Shown piece after piece: positions 43,565 to 52,727 of a DNA stretch of 64,000 bases (position 1 is its first letter; each line of letters begins with the position of its first letter). The position numbers were made by a program, and so were the translations under genes. This stretch comes from Tabrizicola_A sp965284335 (GTDB lineage Bacteria; Pseudomonadota; Alphaproteobacteria; Rhodobacterales; Rhodobacteraceae), in NCBI RefSeq assembly GCF_965284335.1, contig NZ_OZ260076.1; one strand, given 5' to 3'. Below the pieces are notes generated by a model. It saw nothing but the letters and a program-made list of their open reading frames with translations. It ran no database searches and was not told the origin of the DNA.

Positions 43565-45097
43565 ATGGGACTTTTGAACATCATTCGCCGGATGCATAAG
43601 CGGCAGAAGCTTTCGATCCGCGAGATTGCGCGGTTGACTGGCGTGTCGCGGAATACCGTGACCAAGCATCTGGCGGCGAACACGATCGAGCCAAAGTTCG
43701 CGACGCCGGAGCGTCAAAGCAAGCTTGATCCCTTTGCCGATAAGTTGGCGGGCTGGCTGAAGACCGAGGGGGGCAAGTCGCGCAAGCAACGGCGAACCAT
43801 GAAGCAGTTGCACGCTGATCTCGTGGCGCTTGGCTTCACAGGTTCATATGCTCGGGTCGCGGCGTTTGCACGACGGTGGCGCGCCGATCGGCAGCGCGAG
43901 CAGCAAACGACAGGGCGCGGGACCTTTGTGCCGCTGCATTTTGATCCCGGCGATGCCTTCCAGTTTGACTGGAGTGAGGATTTTGCAGTTCTGGGTGGCG
44001 AGCGCACGAAGCTGCAGATGGCGCATATCAAGCTGTCGCACAGTCGGGCTTTTCTGCTTCGGGCCTACCCATTGCAGACGCACGAGATGCTCTTCGACGC
44101 ACACTGGCACGGCTTCCGGGTCTTCGGCGGTGTCCCGGGGCGTGGCATCTACGATAACATGAAGACGGCGGTGGATCGTGTCGGCCGTGGCAAGGAGCGG
44201 CAGATCAACATCCGCTTTCTCGCCATGACGAACCATTATGTCTACGAGCCCGAGTTTTGCAATCCGGCGGCAGGCTGGGAGAAGGGGCAGGTCGAGAAGA
44301 ACGTTCGGGATTCTCGGCACCAGATGTTGCAAGGGATGCCGGACTTCCCAGATCTTGCCGCGCTGAATGCCTGGCTGGAACGGCGATGCATTGAGCTATG
44401 GCGCGAGACCGCCCACGTCAAACTTTCTGGCACAATCGCCGATGTCTGGGCGGAGGAACAAGCGGCCTTGATGCCTCTGCCAGTCGCCTTTGATGGCTTT
44501 GTCGAACTGAGCAAGCGCGTCTCGCCGACCTGTCTGATCAGCTTCGAGCGCAATCGCTACAGCGTTCCAGCATCATTTGCGAACCGCCCTGTCAGCTTGC
44601 GGATCTATCCCGACCGGCTGGTCGTGGCAGCAGAGGGCAACATCCTGTGCGAACATACCCGCGTGATCCAGCGCAACCACACGCTGCCATCAAGAACAAT
44701 CTACGACTGGCGGCACTATCTGGCGGTCGTTCAGCGTAAGCCCGGGGCTTTGCGGAATGGCGCACCCTTCCTGGAATTACCATCTGCGTTCAGACAGTTG
44801 CAGGATCACATGCTGCGCAAGCCAGGTGGCGATCGTGAGATGGTCGATATCCTTGCCCTCGTTCTGCAGCATGACGAACAGGCCGTGCTGACCGCCGTGG
44901 AGCTGGCACTGACCGAGGGCGTGCCGACCAAGACCCATGTCCTGAACCTGCTGCACCGGCTGGTCGACGGCAAAGTGATCGGTGGTCCACCGCTGGACAC
45001 GCCGCAAGCGCTGGCTCTGCACCGCGAACCCAAGGCCAATGTCGCACGTTACGACGGCCTGCGCGCCGAGATTACCGGAGGCCGTCATGCGTCATGA
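43565..45097 (+). CDS. istA: IS21-family transposase IstA
   Basis: A 510-aa transposase. The N-terminal HTH is SIREIARLTGVSRNTVTKHL. The DDE catalytic domain has acidic residues in FQFDWSEDFAVL, GIYDNMKTAVD and GWEKGQVEKNV. The C-terminal half has the RNRYSVPASFANRPVSLR beta-barrel-like block. ATG at 43565 with GGAG 8 bases upstream is preferred over the in-frame GTG at 43556. It overlaps istB by 11 bases, the usual arrangement. No frameshift is seen, so it looks functional. Confidence 0.93.
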   Translation: MGLLNIIRRMHKRQKLSIREIARLTGVSRNTVTKHLAANTIEPKFATPERQSKLDPFADKLAGWLKTEGGKSRKQRRTMKQLHADLVALGFTGSYARVAAFARRWRADRQREQQTTGRGTFVPLHFDPGDAFQFDWSEDFAVLGGERTKLQMAHIKLSHSRAFLLRAYPLQTHEMLFDAHWHGFRVFGGVPGRGIYDNMKTAVDRVGRGKERQINIRFLAMTNHYVYEPEFCNPAAGWEKGQVEKNVRDSRHQMLQGMPDFPDLAALNAWLERRCIELWRETAHVKLSGTIADVWAEEQAALMPLPVAFDGFVELSKRVSPTCLISFERNRYSVPASFANRPVSLRIYPDRLVVAAEGNILCEHTRVIQRNHTLPSRTIYDWRHYLAVVQRKPGALRNGAPFLELPSAFRQLQDHMLRKPGGDREMVDILALVLQHDEQAVLTAVELALTEGVPTKTHVLNLLHRLVDGKVIGGPPLDTPQALALHREPKANVARYDGLRAEITGGRHAS

Positions 45098-45881
45098 TCC
45101 AGCCGCCGGCGCCATCGTCATCATGCTGCGCAGCCTCAAAATGTATGGCATGGCCCAAGCCGTGACCGATCTGATCGAGCAGGGCGCACCGGCCTTTGAA
45201 GCCGCCATCCCGATGCTGTCGCAACTCCTCAAAGCCGAATTGGCGGAGCGTGAAGTCAGATCGATTACCTATCACATGAAGTCCGCACGGTTCCCCGCCT
45301 ACAAGGACCTCTCGGGCTTCGACTTTGCCACCAGCGAGATCAACGAGGCCACCGTCCGGACCCTGCACCGCTGCGAGTTCATGGAAAGTGCCCAGAACGT
45401 TGTGCTGATCGGTGGGCCTGGAACCGGCAAGACCCATGTCGCCACCGCGCTCGGCATCCAAGCCATCGAACATCACCGCCGAAAGGTCCGCTTCTTCTCG
45501 ACCATCGAACTGGTCAACGCCCTTGAACAGGAAAAGGCCAAGGGCAAGGCCGGGCAGATCGCGGAAGGCCTGACCAAGCTCGATCTCGTGATTGTGGACG
45601 AGTTGGGCTACCTGCCCTTCAGCGCCTCCGGCGGGGCCCTGCTGTTCCACCTGCTCAGCAAGCTTTATGAGCGCACCAGCGTCGTCATCACCACCAACCT
45701 CAGCTTCAGCGAATGGGCCACCGTTTTTGGCGATGCAAAGATGACCACCGCCTTGCTCGACCGCCTCACCCACCGCTGCCACATCCTGGAAACCGGAAAC
45801 GACAGCTTCCGCTTCAAGGCAAGCTCAGCTGCGGCAGCCCGAAAAAAGAAGGAGACAAACCCGCCCTTGACCCCAGCATGA
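45087..45881 (+). CDS. istB: IS21-family ATPase helper IstB
   Basis: A 264-aa AAA+ ATPase that loads IstA on target DNA and is required for transposition. Walker A is GGPGTGKTHV and Walker B is LVIVDELGYL; the sensor block VVITTNLSFSEWATVFGD is typical. ATG at 45087 lies in the end of istA (11-base overlap). Intact length. Confidence 0.94.
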   Translation: MRHDPAAGAIVIMLRSLKMYGMAQAVTDLIEQGAPAFEAAIPMLSQLLKAELAEREVRSITYHMKSARFPAYKDLSGFDFATSEINEATVRTLHRCEFMESAQNVVLIGGPGTGKTHVATALGIQAIEHHRRKVRFFSTIELVNALEQEKAKGKAGQIAEGLTKLDLVIVDELGYLPFSASGGALLFHLLSKLYERTSVVITTNLSFSEWATVFGDAKMTTALLDRLTHRCHILETGNDSFRFKASSAAAARKKKETNPPLTPA

Positions 45882-45902
45882 ACCGAAATCCATAATCAGA
45901 GG

Positions 45903-45953
45903 TGGCTCACTTCTCGGTGAAAAAACCGGATCAGTTCTGGGTGAAAATCAACA
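45903..45953 (-). repeat. IS21 right end: inner and outer repeats
   Basis: The outer repeat is 45931-45953, the inner copy 45903-45923. Their cores are 24 bases apart, 10 fewer than at the left end. Confidence 0.85.
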
Positions 45954-47594
45954 TTACGGGGTCACCTCTTTCACGGGAAGACGCTCCGCAGCCCGGATTT
46001 TCGGGGCTGCCCGGTTTGCTTGCGGGAGGACGCCCAGGGTTCCGGGCTTCCACCGGAACAGGCGATGGGACTGCGTGGACACTGGAGTGTTCCGCATGTT
46101 GCGACCTGCGTGCGGCATGACCATCCCCTCGTGTTCCTGTACCGTGACCCCCACGCAACCGCGCGATACGACAGTGCGCAGCACCTTGCGTCGCTGAGTG
46201 CCGCGATCTTGAACGGGAACCTGGATAAGCCTCATGAGCATCCAACCTCCTTCGAGGACTGGCTGGAAGACAGGCTGTCAGACGGCCCGGGGTCAGACTG
46301 GCTATCGGGCCATCCGCTGCACGCCGCATCGGTCTTCTGTCGGCTTCTGGGGATCGCCCTTCTGCGGTTGGACGGCCTCAGGCTGGATCATATCGCCGAG
46401 GACTCGCGACACGCCCTTTACGCCCAGGGGTTCGAAGTCGCGCAGGGGGGCGAGGATGCTGTCCGACGCGCACTCGTTCGCCTTCAAAACCTGGTCGAAA
46501 CCCCACAGGACGGTCCAAAAAAGATCTTCCCGGCCCTCTATGACCGCCTGTCGCATGATTACGCGGAAAACCCGGACTACGCGGCGTTCCGGCGCATCCT
46601 GCGCGATCACATGGCGTCCAGCTGGCCCCTCGGCCCGGGTGACGAACTGCTGGGGGAACCGGTTCACGAGCGGCGTCTGCACTCTGTGACTACAGCGGCC
46701 CAGGAGACGGGCGTCGATCCCCGGCGGCTGCGTAAGCTTCTGACCGCCTCAGGTCTTCTGGCCGAGGACTGCGCGCTGCCGGACTCTTGGGCGGTATTCG
46801 GCGCCGCGGAGGCCGAACCCGTCCTGCGCGACCTGACGGTCCTGATTCCCGCCAAGGAGTTCCGGGACATCATCGGCGCGACCCGGTCCCAATTCGACCT
46901 TTTGGTCGCCGACGGGGTTCTCAAGCCGGCGCTAGAAACATCCGAGACGAAATCCGTCTGGGATCCCCGGACCGGAGCCGCGTTCCTAAATGGGCTGTTG
47001 CGCGGCGCAGTTCAGCTCCGTCAACCCCAGCACAGCTGGGAACACATCTCAAAATCCGCTCAGCGGCTCAAGATCGGGCCTGGTCTCATCATCCAAGCGA
47101 TCATGGACGGGCGGCTGCACCGGATCGGAAACCTTGAGGGCCGGACCGGTTACGCAGCCGTTTTCGTCGATCACGACGAAGTCGCCCGCCTGTTCGGAAG
47201 TGACGCGCCCCCGGGGCACACGATCGAGACCTTCGCGAAGTCTGTAGGTTCAGGTCCGCCGATCGGCCTGCGGCGACTGATCCTGGACGGGCACACGCCC
47301 GCGACCTGGGCGGTCAACCCCCGGACGAAGGCGGAGCAGTTCTACATCACGCCCGCTGACGCGGAGGCGTTTCACGCTAAGTATTTCACTCCCCGCACGA
47401 TGGCGAACGCTTATCGTAGGAGCTGGCAGAGCCTGAGGATGGAACTGGACCGGCACGGCGTTCGACCGTTTGAGTACAACAACCGTAATTATGGTCGGGT
47501 GTTCATAAGAAGTGAGGTCGCATCGTTGATCATTGAAACTGCCGCGTCCCTGGAAGAAACTATATCAAACCCAGAGAGAAATTACCGATGCTGA
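45954..47594 (+). pseudogene. N-terminally truncated tniQ
   Basis: Remnant of a TniQ-family transposon protein. From the IS boundary the frame reads LRGHLFHGKTLRSPDFRG, then CPVCLREDAQGS with CVRHDH later: the TniQ zinc-binding domain (CxxC...CxxH). About 546 codons follow to a stop at 47594, including a helix-turn-helix-like segment ETGVDPRRLRKLLTASGL. The usual N-terminal stretch (LPLHPGETLxSYxxRLA) is missing, and the left side of the IS does not carry it. No start codon is supported; a TTG at 46020 would begin inside the zinc domain. TniA and TniB partners are absent, so it cannot transpose alone. Confidence 0.8.
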
Positions 47595-47773
47595 TGGTCG
47601 GGTTAGATCAAATAAGCACTCATCCTGCCTCTGATAATCACGAAAAAGAATTAACGCGCAATCTCTTAGCAGTGTACTCATCTAGTCCGAAAGAGCTGGT
47701 GGAGCGGATTGATATTGATCGCGCAAGTGGACTGCGGTCTGATCTATACTTGGGTACACAGTCGTCGCGTTAA
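47588..47773 (+). CDS. Possible small ORF after tniQ
   Basis: A 61-codon frame starting at ATG 47588 inside the tniQ stop (overlap of 7 bases). Its tail runs antisense to the end of the FRG gene. The sequence (EKELTRNLLAVYSSSPKELV) is not recognised. It may be a remnant of a gene that once followed tniQ, or chance. Confidence 0.25.
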   Translation: MLMVGLDQISTHPASDNHEKELTRNLLAVYSSSPKELVERIDIDRASGLRSDLYLGTQSSR

Positions 47774-49118
47774 TATTTATTCTATTCAGTTGGTTTAAGA
47801 TGTGAGACTTATTATGCACTGTTACTCGACTAATTTCTATCCCTTCCTGACCTGCGTCAGGTAGGGTTGCCTCATGACCGAAGAGGAGGAACGCACCAGA
47901 CTGCGATTTTATGCGTGTATTTGTGCGCTTCGCCTTTACGCAGACGATTCTTCCAAGATCCGATGGAATAATTCTTGGTTCAAAGAACCCCTTTTCTGAT
48001 TTGATGTAGTGCAGAAGTCTGCCCACTACGTCAGTCTTATTGAAATTATCACTGTCAAGGTTAAGATCGATCTCATTTTTCTGTTGATAGGTCAAGTTCG
48101 ACAGGTTTGAAATGCAACTAACAGTATCAGAGTCATAATATTTTATTCCAGATGACCTTACATGAAATACTATGACTTCACCATCGATTGACTCGTTCGC
48201 CGCGCACGCGAAGTAAAGTGCTACAAGCGGATTCCCCGAGATGTCGAGCAATCTGGTCGGTAAGCCGTAATGTTGCATTCTAACTAAACGGTCGAAACAG
48301 TATTGATCCCCCTGGAATTCTTCATAATGAGCGATAAGGAGCTCTTTAGATATTCGCTCCTCATTTGTTAGGAATTTCCAGTCACCGTTATCCCATTTGC
48401 GTAGTAGGAATGGCGTCAGCTCATACGTCGCTTTGCTATGCCCCCGAAAGAAAGCTTCAGCTCCAGACTTTTCAGCTTGATCATAAAGTATTTTTAAGAA
48501 GCTCTCGACACTATCGGCAACCCCTAGGATTTTTTTGTCCCTGGGTGGGGGCTCCATACTCGCAGCCCCATCAGCATGGATGATTTGGGGATCAACTTCC
48601 CCCCCAAGTTCAGGCTTCACTTTCTTTAGTCGAGAAAGAACTTCCGCGGCGTTGCCGTTTCGTACCGCCCAATGCGTGCGGTAGAGCTGGAACTGGTCAA
48701 CTCCGAATACTGATCTGATCGTATCAATATCCTCGAAACTCACTTCTCCAAAGTCGATTATCGGTTCAAATTCCGCAGAGACCTCTTTTGAGCGAGAAAC
48801 AATGTTCCGAACCTTCCCGAACTTAATGATCATCGAGACAGACCCCGCTGCCTGCTCGACTTCACTACATAGGAATGTTGGAAGTCCCTCTAGGAAGGCT
48901 GTCGCACTTGAATCGAGGACCTCGAGTCGCTTCTCCGTATCGGCGGGCGTGTATTCGAACATTCGCCCCCGGTTCATGGTGATGTCTTGAGCATCGCCTT
49001 GAACTCGATCCCAGTTCCCAAACGAAATATAGTTAAAATTTTCTCTCATGGGCTCGTACGTGTCGCCTACCATAAGTTCATAGAGGTGTTCGTGATCTAA
49101 GCTATCCGCGTCCGCCAC
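47682..49118 (-). CDS. FRG-domain protein, candidate defence cargo
   Basis: A 478-aa protein, soluble. The FRG domain, named for its Phe-Arg-Gly motif, is clear: FFRGHS at 223-228, QHYGLPTRLLD at 282-292 and NPLVALYFA at 296-304. A C-terminal INATTVYPSIDQTAVHL resembles the family end. The N-terminal 200 residues are of unknown type. FRG domains occur in genes of mobile and defence islands; the activity is unknown to me. GTG at 49118 is used as start; ATG at 49073 is an alternative. It is AT-richer than the host, tail-to-tail with tniQ, and likely transferred. Confidence 0.78.
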   Translation of the reverse strand: MADADSLDHEHLYELMVGDTYEPMRENFNYISFGNWDRVQGDAQDITMNRGRMFEYTPADTEKRLEVLDSSATAFLEGLPTFLCSEVEQAAGSVSMIIKFGKVRNIVSRSKEVSAEFEPIIDFGEVSFEDIDTIRSVFGVDQFQLYRTHWAVRNGNAAEVLSRLKKVKPELGGEVDPQIIHADGAASMEPPPRDKKILGVADSVESFLKILYDQAEKSGAEAFFRGHSKATYELTPFLLRKWDNGDWKFLTNEERISKELLIAHYEEFQGDQYCFDRLVRMQHYGLPTRLLDISGNPLVALYFACAANESIDGEVIVFHVRSSGIKYYDSDTVSCISNLSNLTYQQKNEIDLNLDSDNFNKTDVVGRLLHYIKSEKGFFEPRIIPSDLGRIVCVKAKRTNTRIKSQSGAFLLFGHEATLPDAGQEGIEISRVTVHNKSHILNQLNRININATTVYPSIDQTAVHLRDQYQSAPPALSD

Positions 49119-49407
49119 GCACGTCTATCGGCCTTATTCCGGTCATCATCGCGCTGACTTGGTAGCCAGTGCCCTTTGTAAGGCGACGAACGATCACAGA
49201 GGCCGAAGATGCGTCCAGCTGTGGGCAGGAGCCCATCGGGTTTTACTGTCGATCACTTCAAACCGAGATAGATCGGTCAACCATATGTAATCGTTGATAC
49301 TAATCTTTTTCAGAATCAACGCCAAAAAGAGCTTGACAGCCCTTGCGCAGGCTTATGGCTTCGCCTGCGCACGGTTATGGTTTTTCTCGGTCCTTGCCTG
49401 AGCAACC
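49119..49407. other. Non-coding right boundary of the island
   Basis: No gene. A 7-bp stem cgttgat/atcaacg (49292-49298 and 49315-49321) and a stronger gcgcaggc/gcctgcgc hairpin (49345-49352 and 49363-49370) lie here; the latter, with T-rich sequence on the minus side, is a likely nrdJ terminator. Base composition shifts from AT-rich to host-like near 49340, which marks the island end. I found no clear transposon end. Confidence 0.6.
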
Positions 49408-51684
49408 TTAGCCGCACTTCGAATGGCCGCAGTCGTTGCAGGTCATGCAGCCCTCTTTCATCTGCATGGCATAGCTGCCGCAAGACGGGCAGGCCGCCCC
49501 GCGTGGGGCACCGCCGACCACCATCACCTCGGCCTTGGGATCGGATTTCAGACCCAGCCCCTCGCCTTCGATAAAGCCGATGGCGATCAGGTGGCGCTCG
49601 ATCACGCCCCCGATGGCCGCGAGGATCGACGGGATATAGCGCCCCTCCATCCAAGCCCCGCCGCGCGGATCAAACACCGCCTTCAGCTCTTCCACCACAA
49701 AGGAAATATCCCCCCCGCGCCGGAACACCGCCGAAATCATCCGCGTCAGCGCGACCGTCCAGGCAAAATGCTCCATGTTCTTGGAGTTGATGAACACCTC
49801 AAACGGGCGGCGATGGCCGGAAATCACCACGTCATTGATGGTGATATAAAGCGCATGTTCCGACCCCGGCCATTTCACCTTGTAGGTATGCCCCTCCAGC
49901 GCCGCCGGGCGCTCCAAGGGTTCCGACAGATAAATCACCTCACCGCCTTGGGCCTGTTCGGGGGCCTCGGACGGAGTTTTGTCGCTGGCCTCGCTGACCG
50001 ACAGAACCGAGCCCGTCACATCATTCGGCCGATAGGTGGTGCAACCTTTGCAGCCCTGATCCCAGGCGGCCATATAGACCTCTTTGAAGGCATCAAACGA
50101 GATATCCTCGGGGCAGTTGATGGTCTTGGAGATCGAGCTGTCCACCCATCTCTGCGCCGCCGCCTGCATGCGCACATGGTCCAAGGGCGGCAGGGTCTGG
50201 GCGTTGACGAAATAATCCGGCAAGGGCGCGTCGCCCTTCAACTCTCGCCACAGCCGCACCGCGTAATCGACCACCTCTTCCTCGGTGCGCGAGCCGTCCT
50301 TTTGCAGCACCTTGCGGGTATAGGCATAGGCAAAGACCGGCTCGATCCCGGAACTGACATTGCCCGCATAAAGCGAAATCGTCCCGGTCGGCGCGATCGA
50401 GGTCAGCAGCGCATTGCGGATGCCATGGGTTTCAATGGCCGCGCGCACATCGGCGTCCATCCCTTGCATATTGCCCGAGGCAAGGAAGCCCTTGGCATCA
50501 AAGAGCGGGAAGGCGCCCTTTTCTTTCGCCAGATCAACCGAGGCCAGATAGGACGCACGCGCAATCGCATGCATCCACTTTTCCGTCTGCGCGGCGGCCT
50601 CTTCCGAGCCATAGCGCAGGCCCAGCATCAAAAGCGCATCGGCCAGACCCGTGACGCCAAGGCCAATCCGGCGCTTGGCCCGCGCTTCGGCCTCTTGCTG
50701 GGGCAAGGGGAAGCGGCTCGCGTCTACCACATTGTCCATCATCCGCACGGCCAGACGCACCAGATCATCCAGCGCCTTGGGGTCGAGTTCCGCCCCGGCG
50801 CTAAAGGGCTGGGTCACGAGCGTCGCCAAGTTGATCGAGCCCAGAAGGCAGGCACCATAGGGCGGCAGGGGCTGTTCGCCGCAGGGGTTGGTGGCGGCAA
50901 TCGTCTCGACATAGCCAAGGTTATTGGCCTTGTTGATCCGGTCGATGAAGATCACGCCCGGCTCGGCGAAATCATAGGTGTTGCGCATGATCTTGTTCCA
51001 CAGATCGCGCGCCTGCACGGTGCGATAGACCCGGCCATCGAACACCAACTCCCACGGGCCATCGGCCTTGACCGCCTCCATGAAGGGATCGGTGACCAGA
51101 ACCGACAGGTTGAACATCCGCAGCCGGGCGGGGTCTTTCTTGGCCTCGATGAACGCCTCCACATCGGGGTGGTCGCAGCGCATGGTGGCCATCATGGCGC
51201 CGCGACGGCTGCCCGCCGACATGATCGTGCGGCACATCGCATCCCAGACATCCATGAAGGACAAGGGGCCCGAGGCATCCGCCGCCACGCCCTTCACTTC
51301 CGCCCCGCGCGGGCGGATGGTGGAGAAGTCATAGCCAATGCCGCCGCCCTGCTGCATGGTCAGCGCGGCCTCTTTCAACCCGTCGAAAATACCGCCCATG
51401 CTGTCGGGGATGGTGCCCATCACAAAGCAGTTGAAGAGCGTGACATTGCGGCCCGTGCCCGCACCCGCCGTGATCCGGCCTGCGGGCAGGAACTTGAACC
51501 CCTCGAGCGCGCCATAGAACCGCTCTTCCCAGACCTTCGGCTCTTTCTCCACCTCGGCCAGCGCGCGGGCGATGCGCCGCCAGCTGTCTTCCACCGTGGC
51601 ATCAATCGGCGTGCCATTGGCCTCTTTCAGGCGATATTTCATATCCCAGATGGCTTCGGCAATGGGGGCGGAGAAAGGCGACAT
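49408..51684 (-). CDS. nrdJ: Class II (B12-dependent) ribonucleotide reductase
   Basis: A 758-aa adenosylcobalamin-dependent enzyme reducing ribonucleotides to deoxyribonucleotides, with or without oxygen. Core motifs: PAGRITAGAG, FNCFVMGTIPDS, MQQGGGIGYDFSTIRPRG, ATNPCGEQPLPPYGAC and a C-terminal zinc ribbon (CPSCGS...CMTCNDCGHSKCG). No ATP-cone is seen at the N terminus, which starts directly with the catalytic region. ATG at 51684 fits; upstream frame is not conserved. I looked for a cobalamin riboswitch in the 135-base gap and found none. Confidence 0.94.
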   Translation of the reverse strand: MSPFSAPIAEAIWDMKYRLKEANGTPIDATVEDSWRRIARALAEVEKEPKVWEERFYGALEGFKFLPAGRITAGAGTGRNVTLFNCFVMGTIPDSMGGIFDGLKEAALTMQQGGGIGYDFSTIRPRGAEVKGVAADASGPLSFMDVWDAMCRTIMSAGSRRGAMMATMRCDHPDVEAFIEAKKDPARLRMFNLSVLVTDPFMEAVKADGPWELVFDGRVYRTVQARDLWNKIMRNTYDFAEPGVIFIDRINKANNLGYVETIAATNPCGEQPLPPYGACLLGSINLATLVTQPFSAGAELDPKALDDLVRLAVRMMDNVVDASRFPLPQQEAEARAKRRIGLGVTGLADALLMLGLRYGSEEAAAQTEKWMHAIARASYLASVDLAKEKGAFPLFDAKGFLASGNMQGMDADVRAAIETHGIRNALLTSIAPTGTISLYAGNVSSGIEPVFAYAYTRKVLQKDGSRTEEEVVDYAVRLWRELKGDAPLPDYFVNAQTLPPLDHVRMQAAAQRWVDSSISKTINCPEDISFDAFKEVYMAAWDQGCKGCTTYRPNDVTGSVLSVSEASDKTPSEAPEQAQGGEVIYLSEPLERPAALEGHTYKVKWPGSEHALYITINDVVISGHRRPFEVFINSKNMEHFAWTVALTRMISAVFRRGGDISFVVEELKAVFDPRGGAWMEGRYIPSILAAIGGVIERHLIAIGFIEGEGLGLKSDPKAEVMVVGGAPRGAACPSCGSYAMQMKEGCMTCNDCGHSKCG

Positions 51685-51819
51685 CTGGTGGTCCTTCGGG
51701 GAATCTGTTGTGGGTGGGTTCGGGCGAACACCCAAGATACGCCCATAGACCCGGCCCGGCAAGACTTGAGACTGCCGCAGATCGGGCTAATGTCAGGCAG
51801 TCATACGACCGGGGGAAAC

Positions 51820-52248
51820 GTGGATCATCTGAACATCATCAAGCTGTGCGTAGGGGCAGACTCGGTCGAAGATCTGATCGATTGGCAAACCCAGAATGCA
51901 CGGCTTTGGGCCCCCGGCACGGCCGAGCATGTCACCCGCATGTGGCCCAAACGCGCGGATGAGATTTTGGCCGGTGGGTCGCTTTACTGGGTGATAAAGG
52001 GGGTCATTCTGGCCCGCCAACGCATTGTTGCGCTGGACGAACGGCGCGGATCGGATGGCATCGCGCGCTGTGCGCTGATCTTGGATGCCGAGGTGATCCG
52101 TACCGAAGCCGCCGCGCGCCGCCCCTTTCAGGGCTGGCGCTATCTGGACCCCGCCGACAGCCCGCGCGATTTGCCAAAAGGCCGCTCGCTGGACGACAAA
52201 CTGCCCCCCGCACTGGCGCAGGCGCTGGCCGAAATCGGCCTGCGCTAA
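51820..52248 (+). CDS. DUF1489 family protein
   Basis: A 142-aa soluble protein typical of alphaproteobacteria. LNIIKLCVGADSVEDLIDWQ at the start and PFQGWRYLDPADSPRDL near the end are family hallmarks. The role is unknown. GTG at 51820 with GGGGG 5 bases upstream is preferred; an in-frame ATG at 51790 would add ten residues not seen in the family. It is divergent from nrdJ. Confidence 0.85.
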   Translation: MDHLNIIKLCVGADSVEDLIDWQTQNARLWAPGTAEHVTRMWPKRADEILAGGSLYWVIKGVILARQRIVALDERRGSDGIARCALILDAEVIRTEAAARRPFQGWRYLDPADSPRDLPKGRSLDDKLPPALAQALAEIGLR

Positions 52249-52249
52249 G

Positions 52250-52275
52250 GCCCGGCGGCCGACAGACCGCCGGGC
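52250..52275. terminator. Stem between convergent genes
   Basis: gcccggcgg (52250-52258), 8-base loop, ccgccgggc (52267-52275): a perfect 9-bp stem between the DUF1489 gene and the next. No T tract. Confidence 0.6.
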
Positions 52276-52281
52276 TGAGGG

Positions 52282-52629
52282 TCAGAAGTTGTTCACATTT
52301 CCGGCCACGATGGTCCCGGTGCCGCCTTCGGCCCCGTCCTTGATCCAAGTCACCTGATCCCCGTTGATCCTGACGGACCAACAATCCGGCGCGGACCCTT
52401 CATAGGTAAAGCACATGGTATCGTCCTTGATCGACCAGGCCGCGGTATAGCCGTTGCCCTTGATGGTGCCATCGGCGGCATAGAACTCGGCATAGGGGCC
52501 GGAACTCGTCATGCTGCCCTGAATGGTCATGTCCGAAACCGCAGCCTTGATCGCATCGCCGGTGGCGAGGTCTTGGGCAAAGGCGGGCATGGCAAGAAGA
52601 AGGGCGGAAAGAAGGGTTAGGTTGCGCAT
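52282..52629 (-). CDS. Small exported protein
   Basis: A 115-aa protein with a Sec signal (LTLLSALLLAMPAFA then QD). The mature part is about 97 residues, beta-rich, with two cysteines (DTMCFTYEGSAPDCWSV) that could form a disulfide. Family not recognised; the length and TMCF...DCW spacing are reminiscent of small periplasmic DUF995-like proteins, not confirmed. ATG at 52629 is preferred because upstream in-frame sequence lacks a signal. Confidence 0.78.
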   Translation of the reverse strand: MRNLTLLSALLLAMPAFAQDLATGDAIKAAVSDMTIQGSMTSSGPYAEFYAADGTIKGNGYTAAWSIKDDTMCFTYEGSAPDCWSVRINGDQVTWIKDGAEGGTGTIVAGNVNNF

Positions 52630-52727
52630 GGTGATGTCATCCCTGTTATGGCCTCTGGCAGCTAGATCACATCCGCCCCGCGTCAAGACAGCTTGCCATG
52701 GCACGGACGCCGCGCCAAACAGAGGCC

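Larger units (their letters stand above)
43453..45953 (+). mobile_element. IS21-family insertion sequence, intact
   Basis: A 2501-bp element with istA and istB. Terminal inverted repeats are perfect over 23 bases (43453-43475 and 45931-45953), start TGTTGATTTTCACC and end CA. Inner partial repeats (43493-43513 and 45903-45923) repeat the TTTTCAC...GAGCC core, as in IS21 ends with multiple transposase sites. No direct target duplication is visible. The flanks continue the inverted repeat imperfectly for about 15 bases. It interrupts or borders a tniQ fragment. Confidence 0.92.

Noticed and set aside
51685..51819. Cobalamin riboswitch before nrdJ
   Set aside because: Gap is short and I see no B12-box-like core.
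49423..52248. 941-codon frame covering nrdJ on the opposite strand
   Set aside because: Only its last 142 codons (DUF1489) look real; the rest is shadow of nrdJ.
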